DNA from: Hyphomicrobiales bacterium | Lineage (GTDB): Bacteria; Pseudomonadota; Alphaproteobacteria; Rhizobiales; Xanthobacteraceae | Direction of reading: 5' to 3' | DNA: 13,449 bases | Assembly (NCBI GenBank): GCA_016201085.1 | Contig: JACQDO010000420.1 | Span: forward strand, 1-13,449 | Shown here: in pieces, positions 6,409-12,562 of the stretch | How positions within the stretch are numbered: position 1 is the stretch's first letter | Layout: every line of letters starts with the position of its first letter | Made by a program: the position numbers and the translations under genes | Notes under the pieces: model-generated | Told to the model about the DNA's origin: nothing | Seen by the model: only the letters and a program-made list of their open reading frames with translations | The model's database searches: none

Positions 6409-7606
6409 AAAGAGCCGCCAGCACCTGCGCCAATTTTCTTGGGCTCACCGGCTTGGTGAGATAGGCATTCATGCCGGCGGCGCGCGCGGCCACCTCATCG
6501 CCGCTTTCGTTGCGGCCGGAACTGCCGATCACCGGCACCTGGCCCGCCTTGCCCGGCAGCGCGCGGATGCGGCGCGTCGCCTCGATGCCGTCGAAACCCG
6601 CCAGCGCGACGTCCATCAGCACCGCGTCGTAGCTGCCGCGCTTGACCGCCGCCACCGCCACCTCGCCGGTCTCGGCGAAATCGGCGCGATGGCCGAGCTC
6701 GCGCAGGATGGTGTGCATCACCACGCGGCCGTAGGGATTGTCCTCGGCGCACAGGATCGACAGCGAGCGCGCGGTTTCCAGACGCGCGTCGCCGCGATCG
6801 TGCTTGCGACGGTCCTGCGCGCGCTCGACCAGCACGGAGAGGCGGAACTTGCTGCCTTGACCGCGTTTGCTGGTGACCGCGAGATCGCCGCCCATCGCCT
6901 TGGCGACGCGCTTGACGAACAGCAGTCCAAGCCCGGCGCCGCCATAGCGTTTGGCAATCTCGGCGCTCGCCTGTGCGAACGGACGGAACAGCAGATTCAA
7001 TTCGCCCGGTGTCATGCCGATGCCGGTATCGGCGATGGTGAAGATCAGGCGCAGGCGGTTGCGCGCGGCCGGCGTCGCCTCGGCATTGAAGCTGACGACG
7101 CCCTCGTGGGTGAATTTCATCGCATTGTCGGCGAGATTTTCCAGCGCCGCGCGCAACCGCAACGCGTCGCCCGACACAAGCTCCGGCAGATCGCCGGCGA
7201 TGGCGATCGTGGCCGTGACGCTCTTATTGCCGGCGCGCGCGCTGAGCGCCTGCGCCACCGCTTCGGCCAGCGCGCGCGGCGAGAACGGCTCGTTGCTCAA
7301 GACCAGGCCGGCGGTATCGGCGCGCACGGCATCGACGATCAAGGTGGCGAGCGCGGCCAGATGATCGGCGCCGCTCTTGATGGCGTTCGCCCAGTTGCGC
7401 TCGCGCGCGCCCAGATTGGAGGACGCGAGCAATTCGGCCAGCGCCACCATGCCGGTCAGCGGCGTGCGGATGTCGTGCGCGATGCCGGCGAGCGCGGCCT
7501 CGATCGCCGCCGGCGCCGCCAAAATCCGTACCTTGCGCGGACGCGCGCGCGTCGACGCACGTCGCCGGCGTTTGCTGGCCTTGGCCTTACGCGTGGACTT
7601 CGCCAT
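6368..7606 (-). CDS. Hybrid histidine kinase/response regulator without sensor domain
   Basis: 412 residues, predicted soluble. The first ~27 residues are strikingly Lys/Arg-rich, then a HisKA dimerisation domain with H-box 'IAHDIRTPL' (phospho-accepting His44). The HATPase domain follows: N-box 'LENLADNAMKFT' (Asn161), G1 'DTGIGM' (193-198), G2 'GGAGLGL' (222-228). A C-terminal receiver domain has acidic 'AEDN' (287-290), phospho-acceptor Asp332 in 'VLMDVALAGFDG', and Lys385 in 'LTKP'. There is no transmembrane segment, PAS or GAF domain, so its input must come from a partner or a very short N-terminal region. The ATG at 7606 is chosen because coding character starts there and GGGGA precedes it; the frame stays open to 8368, but that is gluQ read in another frame. 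It lies 41 bp downstream of gluQ, probably one operon. The last 13 residues come from a palindromic repeat. Confidence 0.9.
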   Translation of the reverse strand: MAKSTRKAKASKRRRRASTRARPRKVRILAAPAAIEAALAGIAHDIRTPLTGMVALAELLASSNLGARERNWANAIKSGADHLAALATLIVDAVRADTAGLVLSNEPFSPRALAEAVAQALSARAGNKSVTATIAIAGDLPELVSGDALRLRAALENLADNAMKFTHEGVVSFNAEATPAARNRLRLIFTIADTGIGMTPGELNLLFRPFAQASAEIAKRYGGAGLGLLFVKRVAKAMGGDLAVTSKRGQGSKFRLSVLVERAQDRRKHDRGDARLETARSLSILCAEDNPYGRVVMHTILRELGHRADFAETGEVAVAAVKRGSYDAVLMDVALAGFDGIEATRRIRALPGKAGQVPVIGSSGRNESGDEVAARAAGMNAYLTKPVSPRKLAQVLAALSSPRVRGEGGEPH

Positions 7607-7647
7607 TGGTCCCCGACCCGAGGGGGAGGATGGCACGGAAGCCGCGC

Positions 7648-8511
7648 TCAATCGAGCCCGACCCGCTGGCGTATGGCCGCCATGCCGGCGCCTTGCGCGC
7701 GCAACTCGCGCAAACCCGTGGCAAACGTGGATTTCGACAGCTTGCGGCCGTCGGCGTCGAGAATCAGCCGGTGATGGTGGTAGCGCGGCTGTGGCAGGCC
7801 AAGCAAAGCCTGCAACAGCCGGTGCACGCCGGTTGAATGGAACAGGTCGCAGCCGCGTACCACGTCGGTGACGCCTTGCGCGGCATCGTCCACCGCCACC
7901 GCCAGGTGGTAGCTGGTCGGCGTCTCCTTGCGCGCCAGGATGACGTCGCCCCAGGCCGAAGGATCGGCGGCAATGGTGCCGATTTCGCCGGCAGGTCCGG
8001 CGCCTGTCTCGTTCCAGGTTAGCGGGCCCACACGTTTGAGCGCCGTCTGCATGTCGAGCCGCAACGCATAAGGTTCGCCGGCCGCCATGCGGCGGGCGCG
8101 CTCGGTCGCGCTCATCGACTTCGCGTCGCCCGGATAGAGCGGCGCGCCGTCGGGATCGCGCGGCCAATTCCCGCCCCGCATCTCCACCAGCCGCGCGATT
8201 TCGGTGCGGCTTTCGAAACTCGGATAGACCAAATCCAGCGCCTCGAGCCGGGCCAGCGCCGAGCGATAATCGTCGTAATGCTCCGACTGCCGCCGCACCG
8301 GCTGTTCCCAGTGCAGCCCGAGCCAGGCGAGGTCCTGGTAAATGGCGGCTTCGAACTCCGGCCGGCAACGGGTCGCGTCAATGTCCTCGATGCGCAACAG
8401 CAGCCGCCCGCCGGCGGCACGCGCCATGTCGGCATTAAGCAGCGCGGACAGCGCATGGCCGAGATGCAGATAGCCGTTGGGCGATGGAGCGAAGCGGAAA
8501 ACGGGTGGCAT
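7648..8511 (-). CDS. gluQ: Glutamyl-queuosine tRNA(Asp) synthetase
   Basis: 287 residues, a truncated paralogue of glutamyl-tRNA synthetase that attaches glutamate to the queuosine at position 34 of tRNA-Asp; cytosolic. The class I signatures are clear: 'RFAPSPNGYLHLGHA' with the HIGH-like HLGH at 16-19, 'LLRIEDID', and the KMSKS-like KLSKS at 257-261. The protein ends soon after, lacking the anticodon-binding domain, as in GluQ-RS (about 280-300 residues). At the place where E. coli GluQ-RS carries its CxC...C zinc ligands, this protein reads 'YPSFESRTEIARL', so the zinc site appears lost. ATG at 8511 gives the family N-terminus; only a poor ribosome-binding site (AGAAAAG) precedes it, and the frame extends further upstream without support. 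It is divergent, 41 bp away, from the AlkA-like gene and first in a probable operon with the hybrid kinase. Confidence 0.95.
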   Translation of the reverse strand: MPPVFRFAPSPNGYLHLGHALSALLNADMARAAGGRLLLRIEDIDATRCRPEFEAAIYQDLAWLGLHWEQPVRRQSEHYDDYRSALARLEALDLVYPSFESRTEIARLVEMRGGNWPRDPDGAPLYPGDAKSMSATERARRMAAGEPYALRLDMQTALKRVGPLTWNETGAGPAGEIGTIAADPSAWGDVILARKETPTSYHLAVAVDDAAQGVTDVVRGCDLFHSTGVHRLLQALLGLPQPRYHHHRLILDADGRKLSKSTFATGLRELRAQGAGMAAIRQRVGLD

Positions 8512-8552
8512 GGCTTTTCTATTTATCGTCTTGCTTGCTACACCGATAGCGC

Positions 8553-9260
8553 ATGACCCACTTCCTCCATACCCAGGCCGATCTGGAAGCCGCGCTGCCG
8601 CTGCTGATCCTGCGCGATCCACGGCTCAAGCCGGTCGCCGAGAAAGCCGGCACCTTCGCGTTGCGCCGGCGCGAGGCGGGATTCGCCGGCCTGTGCGCCA
8701 TCGTGTGCGGCCAGCAATTATCGACGGCGAGTGCGGCCGCCATCCGCGCCCGCCTGTTCGCGGCGTTCGATCCGTTTCATCACGACACGGTGCGCCGCGC
8801 GCGCGCCGACAGGCTCAAGCGGCTCGGCCTGTCGGCGGCCAAGATCAAGTCGATCCGCGAAATCGGCAAGGCGGTGGCCAAGGGCCGCATCGACCTGACC
8901 CAAGTCGGCAACATGGACGCCGATGCCGCGCATGCCGCACTCACCGCGCTGCACGGCGTCGGCCCCTGGACCGCCGACATCTATCTGCTGTTCTGCCTCG
9001 GTCATGCCGACGCCTTTCCATCCGGCGACCTGGCGGTGCAGGAATCCGCCCGCATCGCGCTTCGGCTGCGCAAGCGCCCGGACGCCAAGGCGCTCTTGAG
9101 GATCGCCGAGGCCTGGCGGCCGTGGCGCGGAGTGGCGGCGCATCTGCTGTGGGCCTATTATCACGTGGTGAAACGGCGCGAGGGCATATCGCTTCAGCCG
9201 GCGGCAAGGAAACCGACAACGAAGAAAAAAGCTCCCACAAGGAAATCCGGAAATGGCTGA
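8553..9260 (+). CDS. AlkA-like DNA-3-methyladenine glycosylase (HhH-GPD)
   Basis: 235 residues of the HhH-GPD base-excision repair superfamily, expected to remove alkylated bases such as 3-methyladenine from DNA. Visible: 'IVCGQQLSTASAAAIRARL' (50-68), helix-hairpin-helix 'LHGVGPWTADIYLL' (133-146), and 'AFPSGDLAVQ' with the expected catalytic Asp159. There are no C-terminal cysteines for an iron-sulfur cluster, which argues against Nth/MutY. The last ~25 residues are a Lys/Pro/Thr-rich basic tail, probably disordered, that may help bind DNA. No N-terminal Ada-type domain is present, so it is the short form seen in many alphaproteobacteria. Its TGA overlaps the ATG of the following carboxylesterase by 8 nt, indicating translational coupling. 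Start codon and length fit the family. Substrate range cannot be read from sequence. Confidence 0.93.
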   Translation: MTHFLHTQADLEAALPLLILRDPRLKPVAEKAGTFALRRREAGFAGLCAIVCGQQLSTASAAAIRARLFAAFDPFHHDTVRRARADRLKRLGLSAAKIKSIREIGKAVAKGRIDLTQVGNMDADAAHAALTALHGVGPWTADIYLLFCLGHADAFPSGDLAVQESARIALRLRKRPDAKALLRIAEAWRPWRGVAAHLLWAYYHVVKRREGISLQPAARKPTTKKKAPTRKSGNG

Positions 9261-9939
9261 ACTCGACGGCCCAAAACTTGATGGGCCAAGACTTGAGCCG
9301 CGTTCGGGCAAGGCTAGACAATTGGTGGTGTTCCTGCACGGCTATGGCGCCGACGGCAACGACCTAATCGAGATCGGCCGCGCCTGGCTAGGCCTGCTGC
9401 CGGACGCCGCTTTCGTGTCGCCGCACGCGCCGCGCCCTTGCGGACAGGCCCCGGTCGGGCGCGAATGGTTTGCGCTGACGTTTCGCGATCCCAACGAACG
9501 CTGGGCCGGCGTCAACGCCGCCGCGCCGATGCTGAATGCGTTCCTCGACGCCGAACTCAAGCGGCGCAACCTGCCGCCGCAGGCTTTGGCGCTGGTCGGC
9601 TTTTCCCAGGGCACCATGATGGCACTGCATGTCGGCCTGCGCCGCGCCGTGCCGCCCGCGGCCATCGTCGGCTATTCCGGCATGCTGATCATGCCGGGCG
9701 ACGCCATGACCGATGCCTTCGCGGCCGAGATCGTCGCGCGCCCGCCGGTGCTGCTGATCCACGGCGACGCCGACGACCTGATCCCGGTGCAGTCGATCTT
9801 TCATGCGGCGCAAGGACTGGCCGCGCTGGAAGTGCCGGTGCAATGGCACATCTCGGCCGGCGTCGGCCACGGCATCGACCAGGAAGGCCTGCGCCACGGG
9901 GGGCAGTTTCTGGCAAGGCAGATGACTGGCAGAACATGA
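9253..9939 (+). CDS. Phospholipase/carboxylesterase family alpha/beta hydrolase
   Basis: 228-residue cytosolic serine hydrolase with a complete predicted triad: Ser118 in 'LVGFSQGTMMAL', Asp174 in 'LLIHGDADDLIPV', and His206 in 'GVGHGID'. The oxyanion region is 'VVFLHGYGADGNDL' (25-38), and 'RPCGQAPVGREWFAL' is typical of the abhydrolase_2 (phospholipase/carboxylesterase, YpfH/acyl-protein-thioesterase-like) family. Length matches the family. The N-terminus has a small internal repeat (LDGPK LDGPR). The ATG at 9253 lies inside the end of the glycosylase gene with GGA-rich sequence upstream. The true ester or thioester substrate is unknown, and nothing in the sequence links it functionally to DNA repair beyond co-transcription. 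Confidence 0.92.
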   Translation: MAELDGPKLDGPRLEPRSGKARQLVVFLHGYGADGNDLIEIGRAWLGLLPDAAFVSPHAPRPCGQAPVGREWFALTFRDPNERWAGVNAAAPMLNAFLDAELKRRNLPPQALALVGFSQGTMMALHVGLRRAVPPAAIVGYSGMLIMPGDAMTDAFAAEIVARPPVLLIHGDADDLIPVQSIFHAAQGLAALEVPVQWHISAGVGHGIDQEGLRHGGQFLARQMTGRT

Positions 9940-10003
9940 GTTTCTGCCGGTCCTTAGTGCCAAGGCAAGTGCAATTCGCTTTGTAATCTGCTATATTTTT
10001 ACA

Positions 10004-10300
10004 ATGCTTGACCTGGAACAAATCAATCAAATTGTCAGCGACGTGGCAACGCACAACCTGGGTGCAAAAGCTGTTAAGTGGACTGATAGTCAGTCCACAA
10101 CCGATTCCGAGGGGCAGGCTGCGCTACGCATAACAATTGTGCTCGCACCAGACGTCGCAAAAAAACTAAAAGGCGATGCCGTGTTGAACACTTTAGTTGA
10201 AGTCCAGGATCGCCTCCGCGAAGCTGGCGAGGAACGATTTCCAATTCTCGAATATGGAACGGAAGACGAGCTATTCGCCAGCGACAGTTCTGAACCCTGA
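10004..10300 (+). CDS. 98-aa acidic protein of unknown function, partner of the HEPN-like gene
   Basis: I do not recognise a named family. The 98 residues are soluble and acidic. A first helix ('LEQINQIVSDVATH') is followed by 'KAVKWTDSQSTTDSEGQAALRITIVL', probably two beta strands. Then come a lysine-bearing helix with a 'LVEVQDRLREAGEERFPILEY' segment and a disordered acidic tail. There is no nucleotidyltransferase GS motif, HTH or catalytic cluster, so it is not the MNT partner of a classic MNT-HEPN pair. The gene overlaps the HEPN-like gene by 47 nt, which implies coupled expression. TATATT at 9992-9997 sits only 7 nt before the ATG and no Shine-Dalgarno is visible, so the mRNA could be leaderless. 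Base composition is visibly more AT-rich than in the neighbours. An antitoxin or accessory role is inference. Confidence 0.7.
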   Translation: MLDLEQINQIVSDVATHNLGAKAVKWTDSQSTTDSEGQAALRITIVLAPDVAKKLKGDAVLNTLVEVQDRLREAGEERFPILEYGTEDELFASDSSEP

Positions 10301-10790
10301 ACATTTTTTTGAGCAGGCTGATCGGCTCATTGCTCCTCCCCCAGCGGGGCCGCCGCGGCAAGTCGATCTGAGGCGAGCAATTTCCGCAGCCTACTACGGT
10401 GTTTTCCACGCAATCTTAGCCGCAGCCGCCGACCAAGTCATTGGCGTGACAAAGCGTACAACGAGCCAATATGCGCTCGTTTACAGGAGTATCGACCACA
10501 AGACGCTTCGTGAAGTCTGCTCGGAAGTGAAGAAGCAAACATTGGGCGCAAAATATGCGCGGTATGCGCCGACCAAAGGATTTAGATCAGACATCAAGGC
10601 ATTTGCGGCGGCCACCCTGGAATTGCAGGAGAAGCGACATGCCGCCGATTACGACCCCTCTATCCGGGTATATAGTTCGGACGCGCTCCTCGCAGTCAAC
10701 ACCGCTCGAACTGCACTGAAGCGCCTCGCCGGCGCCAACGCCGCCCAACGCAAGGTATTCCTAAGCCTACTCCTGTTTCAGCCCCGGTAG
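10254..10790 (+). CDS. HEPN/UPF0332-like protein
   Basis: 178 residues, all-helical. 'DLRRAISAAYYGVFHAIL' (38-55) and 'LELQEKRHAADYDP' (122-135) are the two hallmark helices of HEPN/UPF0332-type proteins. Members of the wider superfamily include RNA-cleaving toxins and defence proteins as well as non-catalytic ones. A canonical R-x4-6-H ribonuclease motif is not obvious; the 'RHAADY' segment resembles the R-x2-ADY motif of the UPF0332 branch, so catalysis is uncertain. The start is ambiguous. ATG at 10254 is used here, overlapping the upstream gene. A TTG at 10197 would add 19 residues, while homologues I recall begin close to 'LNPE', where only a CTG (10290) is available. It is paired with the 98-aa gene in an AT-richer island flanked by palindromes. 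A toxin or defence role is possible, not shown. Confidence 0.78.
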   Translation: MERKTSYSPATVLNPEHFFEQADRLIAPPPAGPPRQVDLRRAISAAYYGVFHAILAAAADQVIGVTKRTTSQYALVYRSIDHKTLREVCSEVKKQTLGAKYARYAPTKGFRSDIKAFAAATLELQEKRHAADYDPSIRVYSSDALLAVNTARTALKRLAGANAAQRKVFLSLLLFQPR

Positions 10791-10811
10791 CGCCGCTGCG
10801 GTAGCGCCCTT

Positions 10812-10821
10812 GGGGTACCCC
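10812..10821. repeat. Short perfect palindrome GGGGTACCCC
   Basis: 10-nt perfect palindrome just after a short direct repeat (GGTAGCGCC at 10786-10794 and again at 10799-10807) that starts over the stop codon of the HEPN-like gene. It is the first of four palindromes before the HNH gene. Function unknown; it could contribute to transcript ending. Confidence 0.4.
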
Positions 10822-10851
10822 CCCACGCCGGCTTCACAATCCCGTCACGCT

Positions 10852-10867
10852 GCCCTATTAATAGGGC
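10852..10867. repeat. 16-nt perfect palindrome GCCCTATTAATAGGGC
   Basis: All 16 bases are self-complementary with no loop. It lies between the HEPN-like gene and the HNH gene. A spacer-less palindrome of this length suits a dimeric DNA-binding protein or a mobile-element remnant better than an RNA hairpin. No sequence matching it is seen elsewhere in the window. Confidence 0.5.
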
Positions 10868-10893
10868 CGTTAGCTGCGTGGCGGCAGCCCTAA

Positions 10894-10927
10894 AGCATGA
10901 TCCATTTTAATTGAATCGGATCATGCT
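10894..10927. repeat. Palindromic element, AGCATGATCC arms
   Basis: Perfect 10-bp arms AGCATGATCC (10894-10903) and GGATCATGCT (10918-10927) enclose a 14-nt AT-rich loop. The arms share the GCATGATC core with the outer arms of the repeats at 588 and 3965, so this appears to be a module of the same repeat family with a different centre. Confidence 0.75.
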
Positions 10928-10945
10928 CTAGATTCTTTGTTGGTC

Positions 10946-10988
10946 GCATTTTCTACGGCGAACCGGTTCCCACTTCGCCGGAAAATGC
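10946..10988. repeat. Palindromic intergenic repeat, diverged copy 3
   Basis: Outer arms GCATTTTC (10946-10953) and GAAAATGC (10981-10988); inner arms GGCGAA (10957-10962) and TTCGCC (10974-10979); loop CCGGTTCCCAC. The loop equals that of copy 1, while both stems differ in sequence yet stay fully paired. It ends a few bases before the HNH gene's Shine-Dalgarno. Confidence 0.75.
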
Positions 10989-11012
10989 TCCGAGGAGGTC
11001 GAGGAGCGTCGC

Positions 11013-11570
11013 TTGAACGTGCACGTTTCGCCCAGCGGTTTCCCCGCTTTGGTGCTCAATGCGGATTTCAGACCGCTGAGCTATTATCCGCTTTCGCTGT
11101 GGTCGTGGCAGGACGCGATCAAGGCGGTGTTCCTCGAACGCGTCAACATCGTCGCCAATTACGACCGCGCGGTGCACAGCCCCAGTTTCGAGATGAAGCT
11201 GCCGAGCGTGGTTTCGCTCAAGACCTATGTGAAGCCGTCGACTCACCCGGCCTTCACCCGCTTCAACGTGTTCCTGCGCGATCGCTTCTCCTGCCAGTAT
11301 TGCGGCGACCGCGACGACCTCACCTTCGACCATCTGATTCCGCGCTCGCGTGGCGGACACACCACCTGGGACAATGTGGTGGCCGCCTGCTCGCCCTGCA
11401 ATCTGCGCAAGGGCAGCCTGACGCCGAACGAAGCCAAGATGTGGCCGTCGCAGATGCCGTTCCAGCCCACGGTATATCACCTGCACCGCAACGGGCGGCT
11501 GTTCCCGCCCAACTACCTGCACGAAAGCTGGCTCGACTATCTCTATTGGGATACCGAGCTCGAGCCATAA
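11013..11570 (+). CDS. HNH endonuclease
   Basis: 185 residues. The C-terminal half holds a zinc-binding HNH domain: Cys94-x2-Cys97 ('FSCQYCG'), 'LTFDHLIPRSRGG' with the DH pair at 106-107, 'WDNVVAAC' with Asn121, and Cys126-x2-Cys129-Asn130. The N-terminal half ('ALVLNADFRPLSYYPLSLWS') is the conserved leader of a chromosomal HNH protein widespread in alphaproteobacteria; its physiological role is not established, and no methylase or restriction partner is nearby. The start is TTG at 11013, because GAGGAG at 11001-11006 gives ideal 6-nt spacing and 'MNVHVSPSGFPALVLN' is the family N-terminus; GTG at 11019 is the alternative. The gene follows a cluster of palindromic repeats. Confidence 0.92.
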   Translation: MNVHVSPSGFPALVLNADFRPLSYYPLSLWSWQDAIKAVFLERVNIVANYDRAVHSPSFEMKLPSVVSLKTYVKPSTHPAFTRFNVFLRDRFSCQYCGDRDDLTFDHLIPRSRGGHTTWDNVVAACSPCNLRKGSLTPNEAKMWPSQMPFQPTVYHLHRNGRLFPPNYLHESWLDYLYWDTELEP

Positions 11571-11604
11571 GACGCCGCTCCTTGACCGCGCATTGGGGAT
11601 CGCC

Positions 11605-12438
11605 ATGACCGGCCTGCTGCCTCGTCGTCGCGGCGCGCTGCTGCCGGCGGCTATCGTTCACATGGCGCTCGCCGTGACGATGAGCGCGTCCTTCGCGCAG
11701 CAGGCACCCGTTTCCGCCGGCCCGGCCGATCCGAAACTGATCGAAGATCTGGTCGCCGCCGGCCGCATCCTCGCCGACCATGGCCTGCTCGACGGCTGGG
11801 GCCACGTGTCCGTCCGGCACAATAAGGACCCGAACCGCTATCTCATGGCACGCGGGCTGTCGGCCGAGCTCGTGACCGCGAAAGACATCATCGAGTTCGA
11901 TCTCGATAGCCGGCCCGTCGACACGCACGGTTTGCCAATGTCGGCGCTCTTCACCGAACGGTACATCCATGGCGAGATCTACAAGCGGCGTCCCGACGTG
12001 ATCGCGGTGGTGCATACGCACGCGCCCTCGCTGATCCCGTTCGGCGACACCAAGGTGCCGCTGCGGCCGATGTATCACCGCGCCGCCTTCATCGCATTCG
12101 GCATTCCGGTGTTCGAGATCCGTGAGCGTGCCGGCATGACCGACATGCTGATCCGCAACGCCGCGCTTGGCCGCAACCTTGCCGAGGCGCTCGGCGATCA
12201 TCCCGCCGTGCTGATGCGCGGGCATGGCGCGGCCATCACCGCACCGTCGCTGCAACGGGTGGTGAGCCGCACCATCTTCCTCTCGCTCAATGCGACCTTG
12301 CAGGCGGACGCGATGCGGATGAATGCGCCGATTACCTATCTTGACCTGGAGGAAGCCCGCCTGATCGAAGCGCGCGAGGGCCATGGGCTCGCCCGCACCT
12401 GGGAAGGCTGGAAACGCAAGGCCATGGCGAAGCCTTAA
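11605..12438 (+). CDS. Class II aldolase/adducin-fold protein with predicted signal peptide
   Basis: 277 residues. Residues 1-31 look like a Sec signal peptide: basic 'RRRG' at 7-10, a hydrophobic core, then 'SASFA' followed by QQ, suggesting cleavage after Ala31. The mature part is a class II aldolase/adducin domain: 'GWGHVSVR' (64-71), metal ligands His137 and His139 in 'VVHTHAPS', third ligand His207 in 'MRGHGAAI', and candidate catalytic Glu118 in 'LFTERYIHGEIY'. 'LRPMYHRAAF' is also typical. Such enzymes normally act in the cytoplasm on sugar phosphates or related hydroxy acids, so an exported form is unusual and its substrate is unknown. ATG at 11605 is chosen for its GGGGAT ribosome-binding site and complete signal peptide; a TTG at 11593 would add only four residues. 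A sugar-phosphate substrate is less likely outside the cytoplasm. Confidence 0.88.
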   Translation: MTGLLPRRRGALLPAAIVHMALAVTMSASFAQQAPVSAGPADPKLIEDLVAAGRILADHGLLDGWGHVSVRHNKDPNRYLMARGLSAELVTAKDIIEFDLDSRPVDTHGLPMSALFTERYIHGEIYKRRPDVIAVVHTHAPSLIPFGDTKVPLRPMYHRAAFIAFGIPVFEIRERAGMTDMLIRNAALGRNLAEALGDHPAVLMRGHGAAITAPSLQRVVSRTIFLSLNATLQADAMRMNAPITYLDLEEARLIEAREGHGLARTWEGWKRKAMAKP

Positions 12439-12492
12439 AGCGTTAACCGCGAGCCGCATGAGGCCCGCCGATTCGCCTGAATTCGCAATAAT

Positions 12493-12506
12493 TTGACGCG
12501 CGTCAA
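12493..12506. promoter_or_regulatory. FixK/FNR-like box TTGACGCGCGTCAA
   Basis: Perfect 14-nt palindrome TTGAC-N4-GTCAA, matching the TTGA-N6-TCAA pattern of FixK/FNR-family boxes in rhizobia. It is 56 nt upstream of the efflux adaptor ATG. If centred near -41, transcription would start around 12541, which fits the leader length. Functional assignment is inference. Confidence 0.45.
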
Positions 12507-12562
12507 TGACTTTGCCGGCCGGTTCGCCATCGTGCACATGGGGCGCGAAGCGGAGTTCGGCA

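Noticed and set aside
6371..7774. Long plus-strand open frame (467 codons) opposite the kinase and gluQ
   Set aside because: Shadow of two genes with clear motifs; His/Arg/Gln-rich composition typical of antisense GC-rich frames.
7607..8368. Upstream extension of the hybrid kinase frame to 666 residues
   Set aside because: It is gluQ read in another frame, with Arg/Ala-rich shadow composition; the kinase begins at 7606.
10004..10790. Classic MNT-HEPN toxin-antitoxin pair
   Set aside because: The 98-aa partner lacks the GSxxxGxxxxxSDxD nucleotidyltransferase signature, so the known class cannot be assigned.
588..10988. CRISPR-like array from the repeated GCATGATC sequences
   Set aside because: The copies are kilobases apart with no regular spacers; they are dispersed palindromic elements.
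11013..11570. HNH gene as part of a restriction or homing system
   Set aside because: No methyltransferase, intron or intein is nearby, and the protein matches a widespread chromosomal HNH family.
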